Shown piece after piece: positions 16,661 through 25,330 of a stretch of 64,000 nucleotides of DNA (positions are counted from its first letter, which is position 1; every line of letters starts with the position of its first letter). A program made the translations under genes and the position numbers. Source of the stretch: Candidatus Gastranaerophilales bacterium (GTDB lineage: Bacteria > Cyanobacteriota > Vampirovibrionia > Gastranaerophilales > Gastranaerophilaceae); the NCBI GenBank assembly GCA_944325005.1, contig CALUYO010000001.1, forward strand, positions 62,001-126,000. The letters are read 5' to 3'. The notes beneath the pieces were generated by a model, which saw only the letters and a list, made by a program, of their open reading frames with translations, had not been told where the DNA came from and searched no databases.

Positions 16661-18216
16661 ATTACTTCATCCTCTTCATCGTTTTCAACAGGTACTGCTG
16701 CAGGTTTCAGCCAGTCGCGGTTGATTAATTTGCCAAGCTGGTGCACTCTGCAGTATTCTGCAAGGTCTTTCTTAATCTCCGGAGCCAGAATATACATTGC
16801 TATAATATTCGGAACTGACATTGCAATCATCATCGCATCTGTAATATTAATAACCGAAGTTACATTGAGCACAGAACCTATAAGTATAAATGCACAGTAT
16901 ATAAACTGGAATGTAAGAGTTCTTTTTCTTCCTTCCCCAAATAAGAAATTCCAGGATTTCTGCCCGTAATATGCCCAGCTGATAATTGTTGATAACGCAT
17001 ATAAAAGAACAATGCCTGCTAACAGTGTTGGGAAGAATGGCATAACAGATGAAATTGCATCTGATGTCATTTCAATTCCTGAAGTCTGACCTGCATGAGT
17101 TTTGTAAACACCTGTAATAACAATAGCAAATGCTGTTAAAGTGCACATAAAACCTGTTAAGAAAGGATCAAGCAGGGCAACAAAACCTTGAGATAACGGC
17201 TCATCAGTCTTAACTGTTGCATAAACAATCGGTGCTGAACCTGTTCCGGCTTCGTTTGACTGAACAGAACGTCTTAAGCCCATAATCATTGCAACAAACA
17301 TTCCGCCGTAAACTGATTCAGGTTTGAAAGCTTCTTTTACAATTACCCACGCTGCATGCGGGATTAATTTAAAATTGCATACAATAACAGCCATTGCCGC
17401 AAATAAGTATATAAAAATCTTTAACGGAACAATTTTTTCCGTAACTTTAACAATATTTTTAATTCCGCCGATAACGATAAGACCTACAACGATTGCCATT
17501 CCGAGTCCGATAACCCAGTGAAGCCCGTGTAAAGGCCCGTTTGCACCTCCGCAGACGTTAACAAACTGGTTTGCAGCCTGATTTATCTGAATCATATTAC
17601 CGCCTGTGATACCGCCGCATATACAAAGAATTGCAAATAAAACAGACAAAGGCTGTCCCAGCCATCTGAGTTTTTTTCTTGTAAGACCATGCGCCATATA
17701 ATGCATCGGCCCGCCTGATATTGAACCGTCGAGGTTAAATCTTCTGTATTTTACAGCTAGTGCTGCTTCTACAAATTTTAATGACATCCCGAGAAGTGCT
17801 CCGACAATAATCCAGAAAGCTGCACCCGGACCGCCCATTGAAATTGCAATAGCTACACCTGCAATACTTCCCAAACCTATAGTACCAGATAACGCGGTCA
17901 TCAAAGCCTGAAACGGTGAAGTTTCTCCGGTTCCGTCATCAGATTTTTTAGGTTTGAAAACAAGGTCAATTGCATGCTTAAAGCCCCAAACGGCAATACC
18001 TCTAAGATAAAATGTGAAAAATATCCCTGCGAATAAAATCCAGAAAATAATAATCGGTACATCTGCACCAAAAACATGCACAGGATGGAATATTACGGCC
18101 GCAATAGCATCTGAAACCGGCGCGACATTTTTGTCCATAAACGCATCAATGTTGAAAGCGTTTGCCTGTTGAATGTTAAATAAAAGTGTCAAAAGTACGA
18201 TTAAAAATTTGTTCAT
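16636..18216 (-). CDS. sodium:alanine/glycine symporter (AGCS family)
   Basis: This 526-residue protein has about 10-11 helices and the family motif 'SNEAGTGSAPIVYATV' (about 315). Other AGCS landmarks are 'GTIGLGSIAGVAIAISMGGPG' split around the first re-entrant segment and 'GGPMHYM'. The first 20 residues look like a signal peptide (ending 'QQANA'), as in some relatives. It imports alanine or glycine with Na+. AAAGGA precedes the ATG. The leader of about 100 nt has small hairpins, but I could not match it to a known riboswitch. Confidence 0.93.
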   Translation of the reverse strand: MNKFLIVLLTLLFNIQQANAFNIDAFMDKNVAPVSDAIAAVIFHPVHVFGADVPIIIFWILFAGIFFTFYLRGIAVWGFKHAIDLVFKPKKSDDGTGETSPFQALMTALSGTIGLGSIAGVAIAISMGGPGAAFWIIVGALLGMSLKFVEAALAVKYRRFNLDGSISGGPMHYMAHGLTRKKLRWLGQPLSVLFAILCICGGITGGNMIQINQAANQFVNVCGGANGPLHGLHWVIGLGMAIVVGLIVIGGIKNIVKVTEKIVPLKIFIYLFAAMAVIVCNFKLIPHAAWVIVKEAFKPESVYGGMFVAMIMGLRRSVQSNEAGTGSAPIVYATVKTDEPLSQGFVALLDPFLTGFMCTLTAFAIVITGVYKTHAGQTSGIEMTSDAISSVMPFFPTLLAGIVLLYALSTIISWAYYGQKSWNFLFGEGRKRTLTFQFIYCAFILIGSVLNVTSVINITDAMMIAMSVPNIIAMYILAPEIKKDLAEYCRVHQLGKLINRDWLKPAAVPVENDEEDEVICQINKLS

Positions 18217-18328
18217 TAAATATTTCCTTTCGGGTTATCCTACAGGTTTTTCGGCTACTACACACAAAAGGGTAAATCACCAACCCAACCTTATACTACC
18301 AGAAACATGCTTGCCCGATGTCAAATCT

Positions 18329-19402
18329 TTACAAAATCTTAAAAATTTGTTGCAAATATTCACAGGCACATTTTTCTGATGTGTATTCTTCGATTGTCTG
18401 TAAACTATTGTAGCGCAATACTTTTAACCTGTCATCATCCATGTTTTTTATATTAAGGAGTATTTTTCTAATTTCATTTGAAATCGGAAGTGTTAAAAAA
18501 CCATTTTTTCCGTCCTTAATAATTCCGGAAATACCGTCATCTTTTGTACAGATTGTAATACAGCCTTGAGCCATAGCCTCTAAGTATACCATACCAAATG
18601 TTTCGCCTATGCTCGGGAGTATAAAAATATCGCTTTCTCTCATTTTGGAAAGAACTTTATCATGTTCAAGGTAACCTGTAAATTTCACGTTTTTATCAAG
18701 TTTTTCAAGCTTTTTTCTTCCTTTGCCGTCGCCAATTACTGTTAATTCAAAGTTTTCAAGCCCTTTACAGGCTTCTATAACTTTGTCGATATTTTTTCTT
18801 TTTTTGAAATTTGCACAGGTTAAAACCTTGATTTTGTTAGTGGTGATTGGCGAAAAATCTGATTGAATAATTTCTTTTTTTATACCTGAGGGTGCAATGA
18901 ATGTTTTATTTTCAAATTCAGGATAAAGTTTTAGGAGCTTATCTTTTATTACAAAAGAGCGGCAGGCAATGGCTTTTGCATTATCAAGAGCTTTTTTGAG
19001 CCTTTTTTTGAAATGAAATTTATATAAGGGACTTGTCAAGACCTCCAAATCGGAATTATGCACACCCGCAACAAAAGGAAGTCCGAGTTTATCTGCAAAC
19101 AAAATTCCTGATGGCATATGAGCGATAACCAGGGAGTCAGGAGGATAGGTGAGGGCAGGATGTTTACGTTTTACATCAAACCAGAATGGTGTCCAGTAGT
19201 TTATATTCAAAACTTTGCCGTATTGGTCTGTTTTGTAAAACGGTTTCCCTCTCAAAAATGAGTTCAAAATAAAATTCGGTTTTATAACATCAACTTTGTG
19301 CCCCTGTTTTTCCCACTCTTTAACAAAATTCAAAAGAGTTTTCGGCGTTGTTTTTTCATTGTCTTTTACGGGATATAAGTCAGTTATAAAAAGAATATTC
19401 AT
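18329..19402 (-). CDS. GT4-family glycosyltransferase
   Basis: This 357-residue GT-B fold transferase has an N-terminal acceptor domain and the C-terminal donor-binding signature 'SIGETFGMVYLEAMAQG' (about 262-278, E-x7-E). It uses a nucleotide sugar; the acceptor is unknown, perhaps an envelope glycan or lipid. On the minus strand TATAAT (19410-19415) lies 7 nt before the ATG, with no ribosome-binding site, so the mRNA is probably leaderless. It stands alone, divergent from the TPR gene. Confidence 0.88.
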   Translation of the reverse strand: MNILFITDLYPVKDNEKTTPKTLLNFVKEWEKQGHKVDVIKPNFILNSFLRGKPFYKTDQYGKVLNINYWTPFWFDVKRKHPALTYPPDSLVIAHMPSGILFADKLGLPFVAGVHNSDLEVLTSPLYKFHFKKRLKKALDNAKAIACRSFVIKDKLLKLYPEFENKTFIAPSGIKKEIIQSDFSPITTNKIKVLTCANFKKRKNIDKVIEACKGLENFELTVIGDGKGRKKLEKLDKNVKFTGYLEHDKVLSKMRESDIFILPSIGETFGMVYLEAMAQGCITICTKDDGISGIIKDGKNGFLTLPISNEIRKILLNIKNMDDDRLKVLRYNSLQTIEEYTSEKCACEYLQQIFKIL

Positions 19403-19475
19403 ACAAATTATTATAGCATAAGGCAGGTTGAGGTTTTATACATTATGTGATTTAATTATTTTATGAGGAGAGATT

Positions 19476-19967
19476 ATGAGTTCTGAACATGATTATAAAT
19501 TTTATTTAGATAAAGGAATTTCCGAAACAAATGAAGGTAAGTTTGATGAAGCTTTGCATTCGCTTGATAGGGCAATTACTTTAAATCCTGATGATGCTAT
19601 GCCTTATTTTTCGCTTGCTATAGTTTTTCATAACCTGAATGAGTTAGAACCTGCTTATGAAAATTACACAAAAGCAATTGAGTTAAACCACAAAATGACT
19701 GACGCGTATTTTAACAGGGCACAGGTAATTCTGGCTGATGAAAATAAGGATAACGAAAAATTAAAATCGGCTTTGAAAGATTTTGACAAAGCAATAGAAT
19801 TAGACCCGAAATTTATTGATGCGCTTTATTACAAAGCTGTTGTTCAAAAAAATTTGGAAGATTATAAAGGTGCAGTAGAAACTCTTGACAGAGTTCTTGC
19901 AATTGATCCGCAGGCAGTGTATTCAAGAGCTTTGAAAAAACTTATATTGCAAAAATATTTAAAATAA
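19476..19967 (+). CDS. tetratricopeptide-repeat protein
   Basis: This 163-residue protein contains four TPR units, each with the W/L-G-Y-A-F-A-P pattern, for example 'FDEALHSLDRAITLNPDDAM' and 'LKDFDKAIELDPKFIDALYY'. There is no signal peptide, so it is probably a cytoplasmic scaffold for protein contacts. A GAGGAGAG site precedes the ATG. The stop overlaps the convergent nagZ stop by 9 bp. Confidence 0.88.
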   Translation: MSSEHDYKFYLDKGISETNEGKFDEALHSLDRAITLNPDDAMPYFSLAIVFHNLNELEPAYENYTKAIELNHKMTDAYFNRAQVILADENKDNEKLKSALKDFDKAIELDPKFIDALYYKAVVQKNLEDYKGAVETLDRVLAIDPQAVYSRALKKLILQKYLK

Positions 19968-20921
19968 TTTTTCTTTTAATCGGCTGATTTTTTTATAAGA
20001 ATATTCAATATTTTGCTTTAATTCTTCATCTGTAAGAGCTTTTTGGGCAATTGTTTCAATTATTTCAATAGTTTCAGGTGTAGAATTTCTGTAGATGAAC
20101 ATATTTAATCCTGCTCGGATGCCCATTTCACAGGCCTGTACCGGTTCAAAACCCGTAGCACCCGCCATTATCATGTCATCGGAAATTATAACTCCTTCAA
20201 AGCCTAATTTATTTCTTAAATAAGAAATCGCATTTTTGCTTAAAGATGTCGGAATAATATCACGTTCAAAGCAGGTACAGTGAAGATGTGCCACCATAAC
20301 CATTTCTATTGTTTTGGCACAGGCGGCAAAAGGTTTTATATGCATTTGCTTCATTTCTTCAAGTGTTAAATCTATTTCAGGAAGTGTCAGGTGGCTGTCA
20401 GCATTTGCATCGCCATGTCCTGGAAAATGCTTTACGCAAGGTATAATTCCGTTTTCCCGATATGTTTGAGAAACTATTTTTTCACCTTTTATAACATCAT
20501 CAGAATTGTTTGAAAAAGCACGTTCGCCGATTATAGGATTATTCGGGTTAGTATTTACGTCAATACAGGGCGCAAAGTTCAGGTTTATGCCGTAAGTTTT
20601 TAACTCTTGTGCAATTTCGCATGTTTGTTTCCGCAGGAAATCTTCGCCTTTTTCATAAGCAAACTTTGCTGACAGGTATTTTTTGCCGTTATGAATATTT
20701 TCGGTTCTCTCTACTCTTCCGCCTTCCTGATCAATTGATAGGAAAGGAGGTATCAGGGATTTTGATTTTATACCGCTAATAAGTTTGCGAAACTGCTCAG
20801 GAGATTGAATATCTTTTGTAAAAAAAATCATTCCGCCCAAACCCTTTGACAAAGCCCTTTCATATTCTTCGCCATCTATTCCGAGAATAAACATCTGATA
20901 TAATTTTGTTTTTAAATCCAT
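19959..20921 (-). CDS. nagZ: beta-N-acetylhexosaminidase NagZ (GH3)
   Basis: This 320-residue GH3 enzyme cleaves GlcNAc from anhydro-muropeptides in peptidoglycan recycling. The NagZ signature 'KHFPGHGDANADSHLTLPE' is present (about 160), including the catalytic His of the Asp-His dyad. The nucleophile Asp lies in 'VIISDDMIMAGA' (about 245). 'SIDQEGGRVERT' is the substrate-loop motif. No signal peptide is visible, consistent with the cytoplasmic location of NagZ. Its ATG follows the stop of the upstream hypothetical gene immediately, so the two are coupled. Confidence 0.95.
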   Translation of the reverse strand: MDLKTKLYQMFILGIDGEEYERALSKGLGGMIFFTKDIQSPEQFRKLISGIKSKSLIPPFLSIDQEGGRVERTENIHNGKKYLSAKFAYEKGEDFLRKQTCEIAQELKTYGINLNFAPCIDVNTNPNNPIIGERAFSNNSDDVIKGEKIVSQTYRENGIIPCVKHFPGHGDANADSHLTLPEIDLTLEEMKQMHIKPFAACAKTIEMVMVAHLHCTCFERDIIPTSLSKNAISYLRNKLGFEGVIISDDMIMAGATGFEPVQACEMGIRAGLNMFIYRNSTPETIEIIETIAQKALTDEELKQNIEYSYKKISRLKEKLF

Positions 20922-21509
20922 TTAGAGCACCTTTTGAGCAAGCGGGAAAAGTTCGTGTAACTTTCCGTTTTCTATAACCCTTTCTATGCCGTCGAGGATT
21001 GCCTGTAAATCTTTTTCAGACGGAGTTTTAAAACCTTTAGGCAGTTTGATGTCTGTTGTTGTTTTAGTTTCGACAAATCCTTTATTTTCTTTCAGGAATT
21101 CTCTATATGCGTCAAGAATATTCAAACTTTCTGCATCAATCGAGAAATTTTGTCCTGTATAATATTTTACATCTTTTTTCAGTTGTTCAATATATTTTTC
21201 TATAAAGTCAACTTCTTCTAGAGTATCATTTTCTGAATATTCACCGCCAAAGCAGAGATTGTTTAAAATCGGTTTTTCATCAAGATTTTTGATATAAACA
21301 GCCCATAATATGCATCCGAGATAAAATCCGAGATAGTTTTTCAATAATGATTGAATTTTCGGATAAAACATTTTGAACTGCATTTTTTTCTGATTAAAAT
21401 TTCTGCAAGAACCAAGCGTGTTATAAACATATTCAATATTAGGTTCAAATGCCGATATGTGCTGTATAAATCCGGGGTCAAACTGAACGCCGTCTTTTAT
21501 ATCAATCAT
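20922..21509 (-). CDS. hypothetical protein, operon partner of nagZ
   Basis: This 195-residue soluble protein has a central amphipathic or hydrophobic helix ('YLGFYLGCILWAVYIKNL') and a largely helical prediction. I recognise no family. Its stop abuts the nagZ start with no gap, so it is translated from the same mRNA. It could be a cell-wall-related or housekeeping protein; nothing in the sequence shows which. Confidence 0.7.
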   Translation of the reverse strand: MIDIKDGVQFDPGFIQHISAFEPNIEYVYNTLGSCRNFNQKKMQFKMFYPKIQSLLKNYLGFYLGCILWAVYIKNLDEKPILNNLCFGGEYSENDTLEEVDFIEKYIEQLKKDVKYYTGQNFSIDAESLNILDAYREFLKENKGFVETKTTTDIKLPKGFKTPSEKDLQAILDGIERVIENGKLHELFPLAQKVL

Positions 21510-21564
21510 TGATTACTTACTCCTTCCTGTTTTAAATGGCTTACATTCCTGTTCTCTGCCATCT

Positions 21565-22761
21565 TTAAATCATCTCAAACTTAATTTTTTTCTTGTTATT
21601 TTTCAATACTTTTTCTTGAAATTCTTTGTCGTATTGAAGTCTGTATCCGTTTGCAAATGCTTTTACAACAGCTTTTGCAAAAGTTTTTCTTGCGCTCCAG
21701 TATGAAGTATGCGCGAACAGTACCGAACGCTTTGACCAGACGCTTGAATTATCATAGACAAAGCCTTTCGGATTATTAATTTCGATATTTGCAAGCTTTT
21801 CTATTTCATCTATGGTTAAATTTCTTGAGCTCGGGAAACCAAGCGGATCTTCGCGGTAATTTACGGTGATAAAGAACAATCCGTTTTCTATAATGTATTT
21901 CAGCATAAGCTTGTTATAGTAATTTAGCTCATAATCAGGGTCTGCAAGGTCTGAATAAAAAAGCACCAGAGGACTTGCAAAATTTACAACACCCTGCAGG
22001 GAATCAGCAGGGGCACAGGCAGTTTTGGTCGCTTCCTGTAATTTCAAATAACTTTCTTCAAGCGAATTATCATCAATTTTCTTTAGAAGGAGATGTCCGT
22101 TTTGCGAAACTGTTCCTATCTGTGCTTTTGAAAGTGCTGAAATACATGTATTTTCAAGCGGGTGTTCCAGCGCAAATTTTTTCACATTATCGCTTACTTC
22201 TATTTCGTTAAATAAATCTTCAGGGTTCAGATACGGCAGTTTGTTAAACATATATTCATACGTAACGAACGTTCCTGCTGAATATCCGTATAATATTACT
22301 TTATTTCCTTTTTGGGCTTCCTGAATAACCATATCATTTAAATCATCAAGTACAGGAAGCATATTATGCTGTTTTTGCACCCATATAGCATCATGAAGAT
22401 AAGCAGTCAGCATTGAACGGACTTTGTAAGCGAGTGTCGGACTGAAAGCCTTTGATAAATCAAGCTGGCGCTGTACAAATTCCAAATCATTTTTACTTTT
22501 GTCACCCCAGAAAAATATAACCGGTTCTTCATTAATTTTGTATTGCGGTTTGTCGAGAAAAGCTTCCTTAATTTCTTCACTTTTTTCAAATTTTTCTTTC
22601 AAAACAGGATGAAGTTTCTGTACGCCTTCAATATACCAGTTGCGCATTTTTTCATCATTGTTATTCGAGCCGTTGATGTAAACGAAACTCAAGCCCGTAT
22701 CTGCAATACAAATATTCTGTAATAAAACTAAACCTAAAATAATCCCTAAAATCTTTTTCAT
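21565..22761 (-). CDS. exported alpha/beta-hydrolase-fold protein
   Basis: About 398 residues counted from the ATG at 22761, where a clean signal peptide begins (MKKILGIILGLVLLQNICIA). An upstream in-frame ATG at 22779 would bury it. The segment 'KVILYGYSAGTFVTYEYM' (about 150-167) is a serine-hydrolase nucleophile elbow (G-x-S-x-G). A later Asp and His pair is not certain. It is predicted periplasmic or surface-bound, perhaps an esterase or lipase. TATGAT lies 6 nt before the ATG on the minus strand, but the -35 region is poor. Confidence 0.7.
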   Translation of the reverse strand: MKKILGIILGLVLLQNICIADTGLSFVYINGSNNNDEKMRNWYIEGVQKLHPVLKEKFEKSEEIKEAFLDKPQYKINEEPVIFFWGDKSKNDLEFVQRQLDLSKAFSPTLAYKVRSMLTAYLHDAIWVQKQHNMLPVLDDLNDMVIQEAQKGNKVILYGYSAGTFVTYEYMFNKLPYLNPEDLFNEIEVSDNVKKFALEHPLENTCISALSKAQIGTVSQNGHLLLKKIDDNSLEESYLKLQEATKTACAPADSLQGVVNFASPLVLFYSDLADPDYELNYYNKLMLKYIIENGLFFITVNYREDPLGFPSSRNLTIDEIEKLANIEINNPKGFVYDNSSVWSKRSVLFAHTSYWSARKTFAKAVVKAFANGYRLQYDKEFQEKVLKNNKKKIKFEMI

Positions 22762-22792
22762 GTTAATATCATAGCACAAAGGAGTAATTTAT

Positions 22793-23026
22793 ATGAAAAA
22801 ATTTTTATTTGTTTTCGCATTAATCGCATTTTTCTGTTTAGGATTACAAATTTTTACAACCTTGCATTCATTTCAATCTTATGATTGTCTTATTGCAGGT
22901 CGAGGGTGCTGCTCCCGCCATGGCGGAGTTTGCGGCTGTTCCGGCGGACGTACAAAATGCTGCGACGGAACATTAAGCCCTGCCTGTCAATGTTTTATGG
23001 ATGAGAATAAAGGATTACAGTTATAA
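22793..23026 (+). CDS. small secreted cysteine-rich protein
   Basis: This 77-residue protein has a signal peptide or single N-terminal helix (about 1-22) and then a mature part with nine cysteines in a compact pattern: 'GRGCCSRHGGVCGCSGG' then 'KCCDGTLSPACQC'. Similar 'CCSHHGGVCGC...CCDGT' domains occur as short exported proteins in diverse bacteria, with no settled function. AAAGGAG precedes the ATG, and a strong terminator follows. Disulphide-linked folding in the periplasm is likely. Confidence 0.75.
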   Translation: MKKFLFVFALIAFFCLGLQIFTTLHSFQSYDCLIAGRGCCSRHGGVCGCSGGRTKCCDGTLSPACQCFMDENKGLQL

Positions 23027-23056
23027 AAAAAGCACCCTTATGGGTGCTTTTTTTTT
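23025..23056. terminator. bidirectional intrinsic terminator
   Basis: AAAAAAAGCACCC / GGGTGCTTTTTTT with a 4-nt loop lies between the convergent Cys-rich gene and the aquaporin gene. Confidence 0.85.
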
Positions 23057-23690
23057 AATCATTCGAAGTTATTTTATAAACTCCCGCAGCGGCGGCTCCT
23101 GCAACAAAGTTTGTTAAAAGAGTTGCAAGTATAAGTTTTGTCTGCGTAATTCCCATAGTAAAAATACCGAGAGCAACTGCCGGATTAAATGCCCCGTAAC
23201 ATGTTCCTGCCGTAGCGAGCAAACCTACAAGTACGATTGAACCTATTGCAAGCCCAAAATAGGAATTTCCCTTTGTATCTTCAGATGTTGCAGTATGCAA
23301 AACAGTGTAGCAAAGTGCAAAAGTAAATAAAAATTCGCAAATAATCATTGGCATCATAGAATATGATGTTTCATTTGCATAAGGCGGGATTGCAACAATG
23401 TAACCGGCTAAAAGAGCAGCTAATGCTCCGCCGATAAATTGAGAAATAATGTATGGTGCAAAATCTCTCCATGCAAGAGCCCCTCTTATTGCTGCTGCAA
23501 GTGATACTGCAGGATTATAATGACCGCCGGATACATTACCTCCTGCATAGACCATTACCATTAATACAAAGCCGATTGCCATTGGAGGAAATCCCCCGCT
23601 GCCGTTTGGAAATAATGCACAACCAATAGTAAATACAAGGAAAAATGTTCCTATAAATTCAACCAGACATTTTTTTAAAAGTTCTTTCAT
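23055..23690 (-). CDS. aquaporin (MIP family)
   Basis: This six-helix channel has about 211 residues and both NPA half-helices: 'GHYNPAVSLA' (about 57) and 'AFNPAVALG' (about 170). The first helix 'CLVEFIGTFFLVFTIG' is typical. It conducts water or small neutral solutes. I choose the ATG at 23690, which has AAGGAGAG 8 nt upstream, over the ATG at 23723, which would add 11 charged residues lacking any site. The stop lies at the shared terminator. Confidence 0.92.
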   Translation of the reverse strand: MKELLKKCLVEFIGTFFLVFTIGCALFPNGSGGFPPMAIGFVLMVMVYAGGNVSGGHYNPAVSLAAAIRGALAWRDFAPYIISQFIGGALAALLAGYIVAIPPYANETSYSMMPMIICEFLFTFALCYTVLHTATSEDTKGNSYFGLAIGSIVLVGLLATAGTCYGAFNPAVALGIFTMGITQTKLILATLLTNFVAGAAAAGVYKITSND

Positions 23691-23734
23691 TTCTCTCTCC
23701 TTTTTTCGAGAGAATTTTAACATATTTTTTTAAT

Positions 23735-23762
23735 TTGTTCAATTAATCTTTTATGGTATAAA
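23735..23762 (+). promoter_or_regulatory. pgeF promoter, probably leaderless
   Basis: TTGTTC (23735-23740), a 16-bp spacer and TATAAA (23757-23762) are followed by 6 nt and the ATG at 23769. There is no Shine-Dalgarno sequence. Confidence 0.55.
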
Positions 23763-23768
23763 TATCTT

Positions 23769-24509
23769 ATGTTTTATTTTGAAGAGATTAACGGTAAAAA
23801 AATATTAAAAAGCTCTGTTCTTAATGGTTTAAACCACTTTTTTACAACCCGGGAAAGTGTTATAAAAACTAAAGAACCTGAATTTGAGCCAATTGTTGAA
23901 AATAATAAAAAAGATATCTGTAAATATTTTGGTATTGATGAGAAAGATTTAATCCATCCTTCCCAAACGCATACATCAAATGTTGATGTTGCAAAAATCG
24001 GCATTTCCTCTTATCCTGATACTGACGGTCTGATATTGACAAATAATGTTCAGGCGCTTTATTTGAATTTTGCGGACTGCACCCCTGTAATAATTTTTGA
24101 TCCGATAAATAATATTGCAGCAGTTTCTCATGCAGGCTGGCGCGGTACGGCAGGCATGATTGCCTCAAAAACCGTACAAAAAATGAAAGACGAATTTTAC
24201 TCAAATCCCGAAAAATTGAAATGTGCTATAGGACCGGCAATTTCATTTTGCTGTTACAATGTCGGAGAGGATGTATATAGAAATCTTTCACAGACTGTAA
24301 AAGATTTCTCAGGACTTTATGAAATACGTCAGGGAAATATTTACGTTGATTTAAAGGGTATAAATAAACGCCAGCTTATTGATGCGGGAGTCAAAGAGGA
24401 AAACATTGATGTATGTCCTTTTTGTACCGTTTGTAATAATGACTTGTTTTTCTCATACAGAAAAGAAAATGCGACAACAAATCGTCACAGTGCGGTTATA
24501 AAGTTATAA
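23769..24509 (+). CDS. pgeF: PgeF/YfiH-LACC1 family purine nucleoside phosphorylase/deaminase (peptidoglycan editing factor)
   Basis: This 246-residue protein shows the conserved 'SHAGWRGTAGMIASKTVQKM' (about 119) and the zinc/active-site 'CAIGPAISFCCYNVGEDV' and 'DVCPFCTVCNNDLFFSYR'. Members act on purine nucleosides and, in E. coli YfiH, prevent L-Ser misincorporation into peptidoglycan precursors. Older records call it laccase or polyphenol oxidase. Its end overlaps the convergent pabA by 14 bp. Confidence 0.93.
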   Translation: MFYFEEINGKKILKSSVLNGLNHFFTTRESVIKTKEPEFEPIVENNKKDICKYFGIDEKDLIHPSQTHTSNVDVAKIGISSYPDTDGLILTNNVQALYLNFADCTPVIIFDPINNIAAVSHAGWRGTAGMIASKTVQKMKDEFYSNPEKLKCAIGPAISFCCYNVGEDVYRNLSQTVKDFSGLYEIRQGNIYVDLKGINKRQLIDAGVKEENIDVCPFCTVCNNDLFFSYRKENATTNRHSAVIKL

Positions 24510-25059
24510 AATTCCTTATTAATTCATGTCCGTATTCGGTTAGAATTGCCTCAGGGTGAAACTGTACTCCGTAAACAGGGAATTTTTTATGTTCTAAAGC
24601 CATTATTAGCCCGTCTTTTGTTTTTGCACTGACCTTTAAAATTCCGGACGGCGGCAGGTTTGTTACAGTAAGAGAATGATATCGGGTTGCTTTAAATCCC
24701 TGTTTAAGTCCTCTGAAAAGTTTACTTGTTTCATCAAAATATATTTCAGATGTTTTGCCGTGGCATGGTACGGGGGATTTTATTATCTTTGCGCCGAACA
24801 CCTGTGCTATACATTGATGCCCCAGACAAATTCCCAAAATTTTTTTTGTTTTATAAAACTCTTTTATAACTTCTGTAGAAATTCCTGCGGTATCCGGGTT
24901 CCCCGGACCTGGGGAAATTATTATACTTTCAAATTTCATTTTTTTTAGTTTTTTGATGCTAATTTCGTCATTTTCGAAAATTTTTGGTTCAATTCCAGCT
25001 TCTTGCAGATATTGCACAATGTTGTAGGTGAATGAGTCGTAATTGTCAATTAATATCAT
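24496..25059 (-). CDS. pabA: aminodeoxychorismate/anthranilate synthase glutaminase component
   Basis: This class I glutamine amidotransferase has 187 residues. The nucleophile Cys lies in 'ILGICLGHQCIAQVFGA', and the His-Glu pair lies in 'VQFHPEAILTEYGH'. It supplies ammonia to the PabB subunit. I start it at MILIDNYDSFTYN (25059), the universal family start; the upstream in-frame ATG at 25104 adds an unrelated 15 residues. pabA and trpG cannot be told apart by sequence alone, but the pabB-pabC fusion at 26465 favours folate synthesis. Confidence 0.92.
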   Translation of the reverse strand: MILIDNYDSFTYNIVQYLQEAGIEPKIFENDEISIKKLKKMKFESIIISPGPGNPDTAGISTEVIKEFYKTKKILGICLGHQCIAQVFGAKIIKSPVPCHGKTSEIYFDETSKLFRGLKQGFKATRYHSLTVTNLPPSGILKVSAKTKDGLIMALEHKKFPVYGVQFHPEAILTEYGHELIRNFITL

Positions 25060-25330
25060 AATTCCACTGTATTTTAAAGACCGTTTTGGACGGAAGTGTT
25101 TCAAACATAATTTTGGGTTTCTAATCCAACAACACTAAAATACAGGCGGTCGGAAGCGGATTGATTATTTTAATTTCAAATTACTCACTTTACTCTTTTA
25201 ATGGTCACTTAGGAATTTTATTTCTTTAAATCATCAACTTATCTTTACTCAATAAGCCAATTGTATCCCTGAGTAATTAAAGAGTAGTTTGAGTATTTTG
25301 AATTGGGTGCAAAAAATTACACCCTACAGA
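25060..25330. other. 271-bp gap without a gene
   Basis: No convincing ORF or RNA gene was found here. CTGTATTTT (25067-25075) and AAAATACAG (25137-25145) form a short inverted pair. It separates pabA from the kinase-like gene upstream of it on the same strand. Confidence 0.5.

Noticed and set aside
18217-18328. Glycine riboswitch upstream of the AGCS symporter
   Set aside because: The leader lacks the GGAGAG-type glycine aptamer core and I could match it to no known riboswitch; only small generic hairpins are seen.
25067-25152. Insertion-sequence ends next to the kinase-like gene
   Set aside because: CTGTATTTT/AAAATACAG and GACCG/CGGTC pairs occur but in swapped order; they do not form terminal repeats, and no transposase is nearby.
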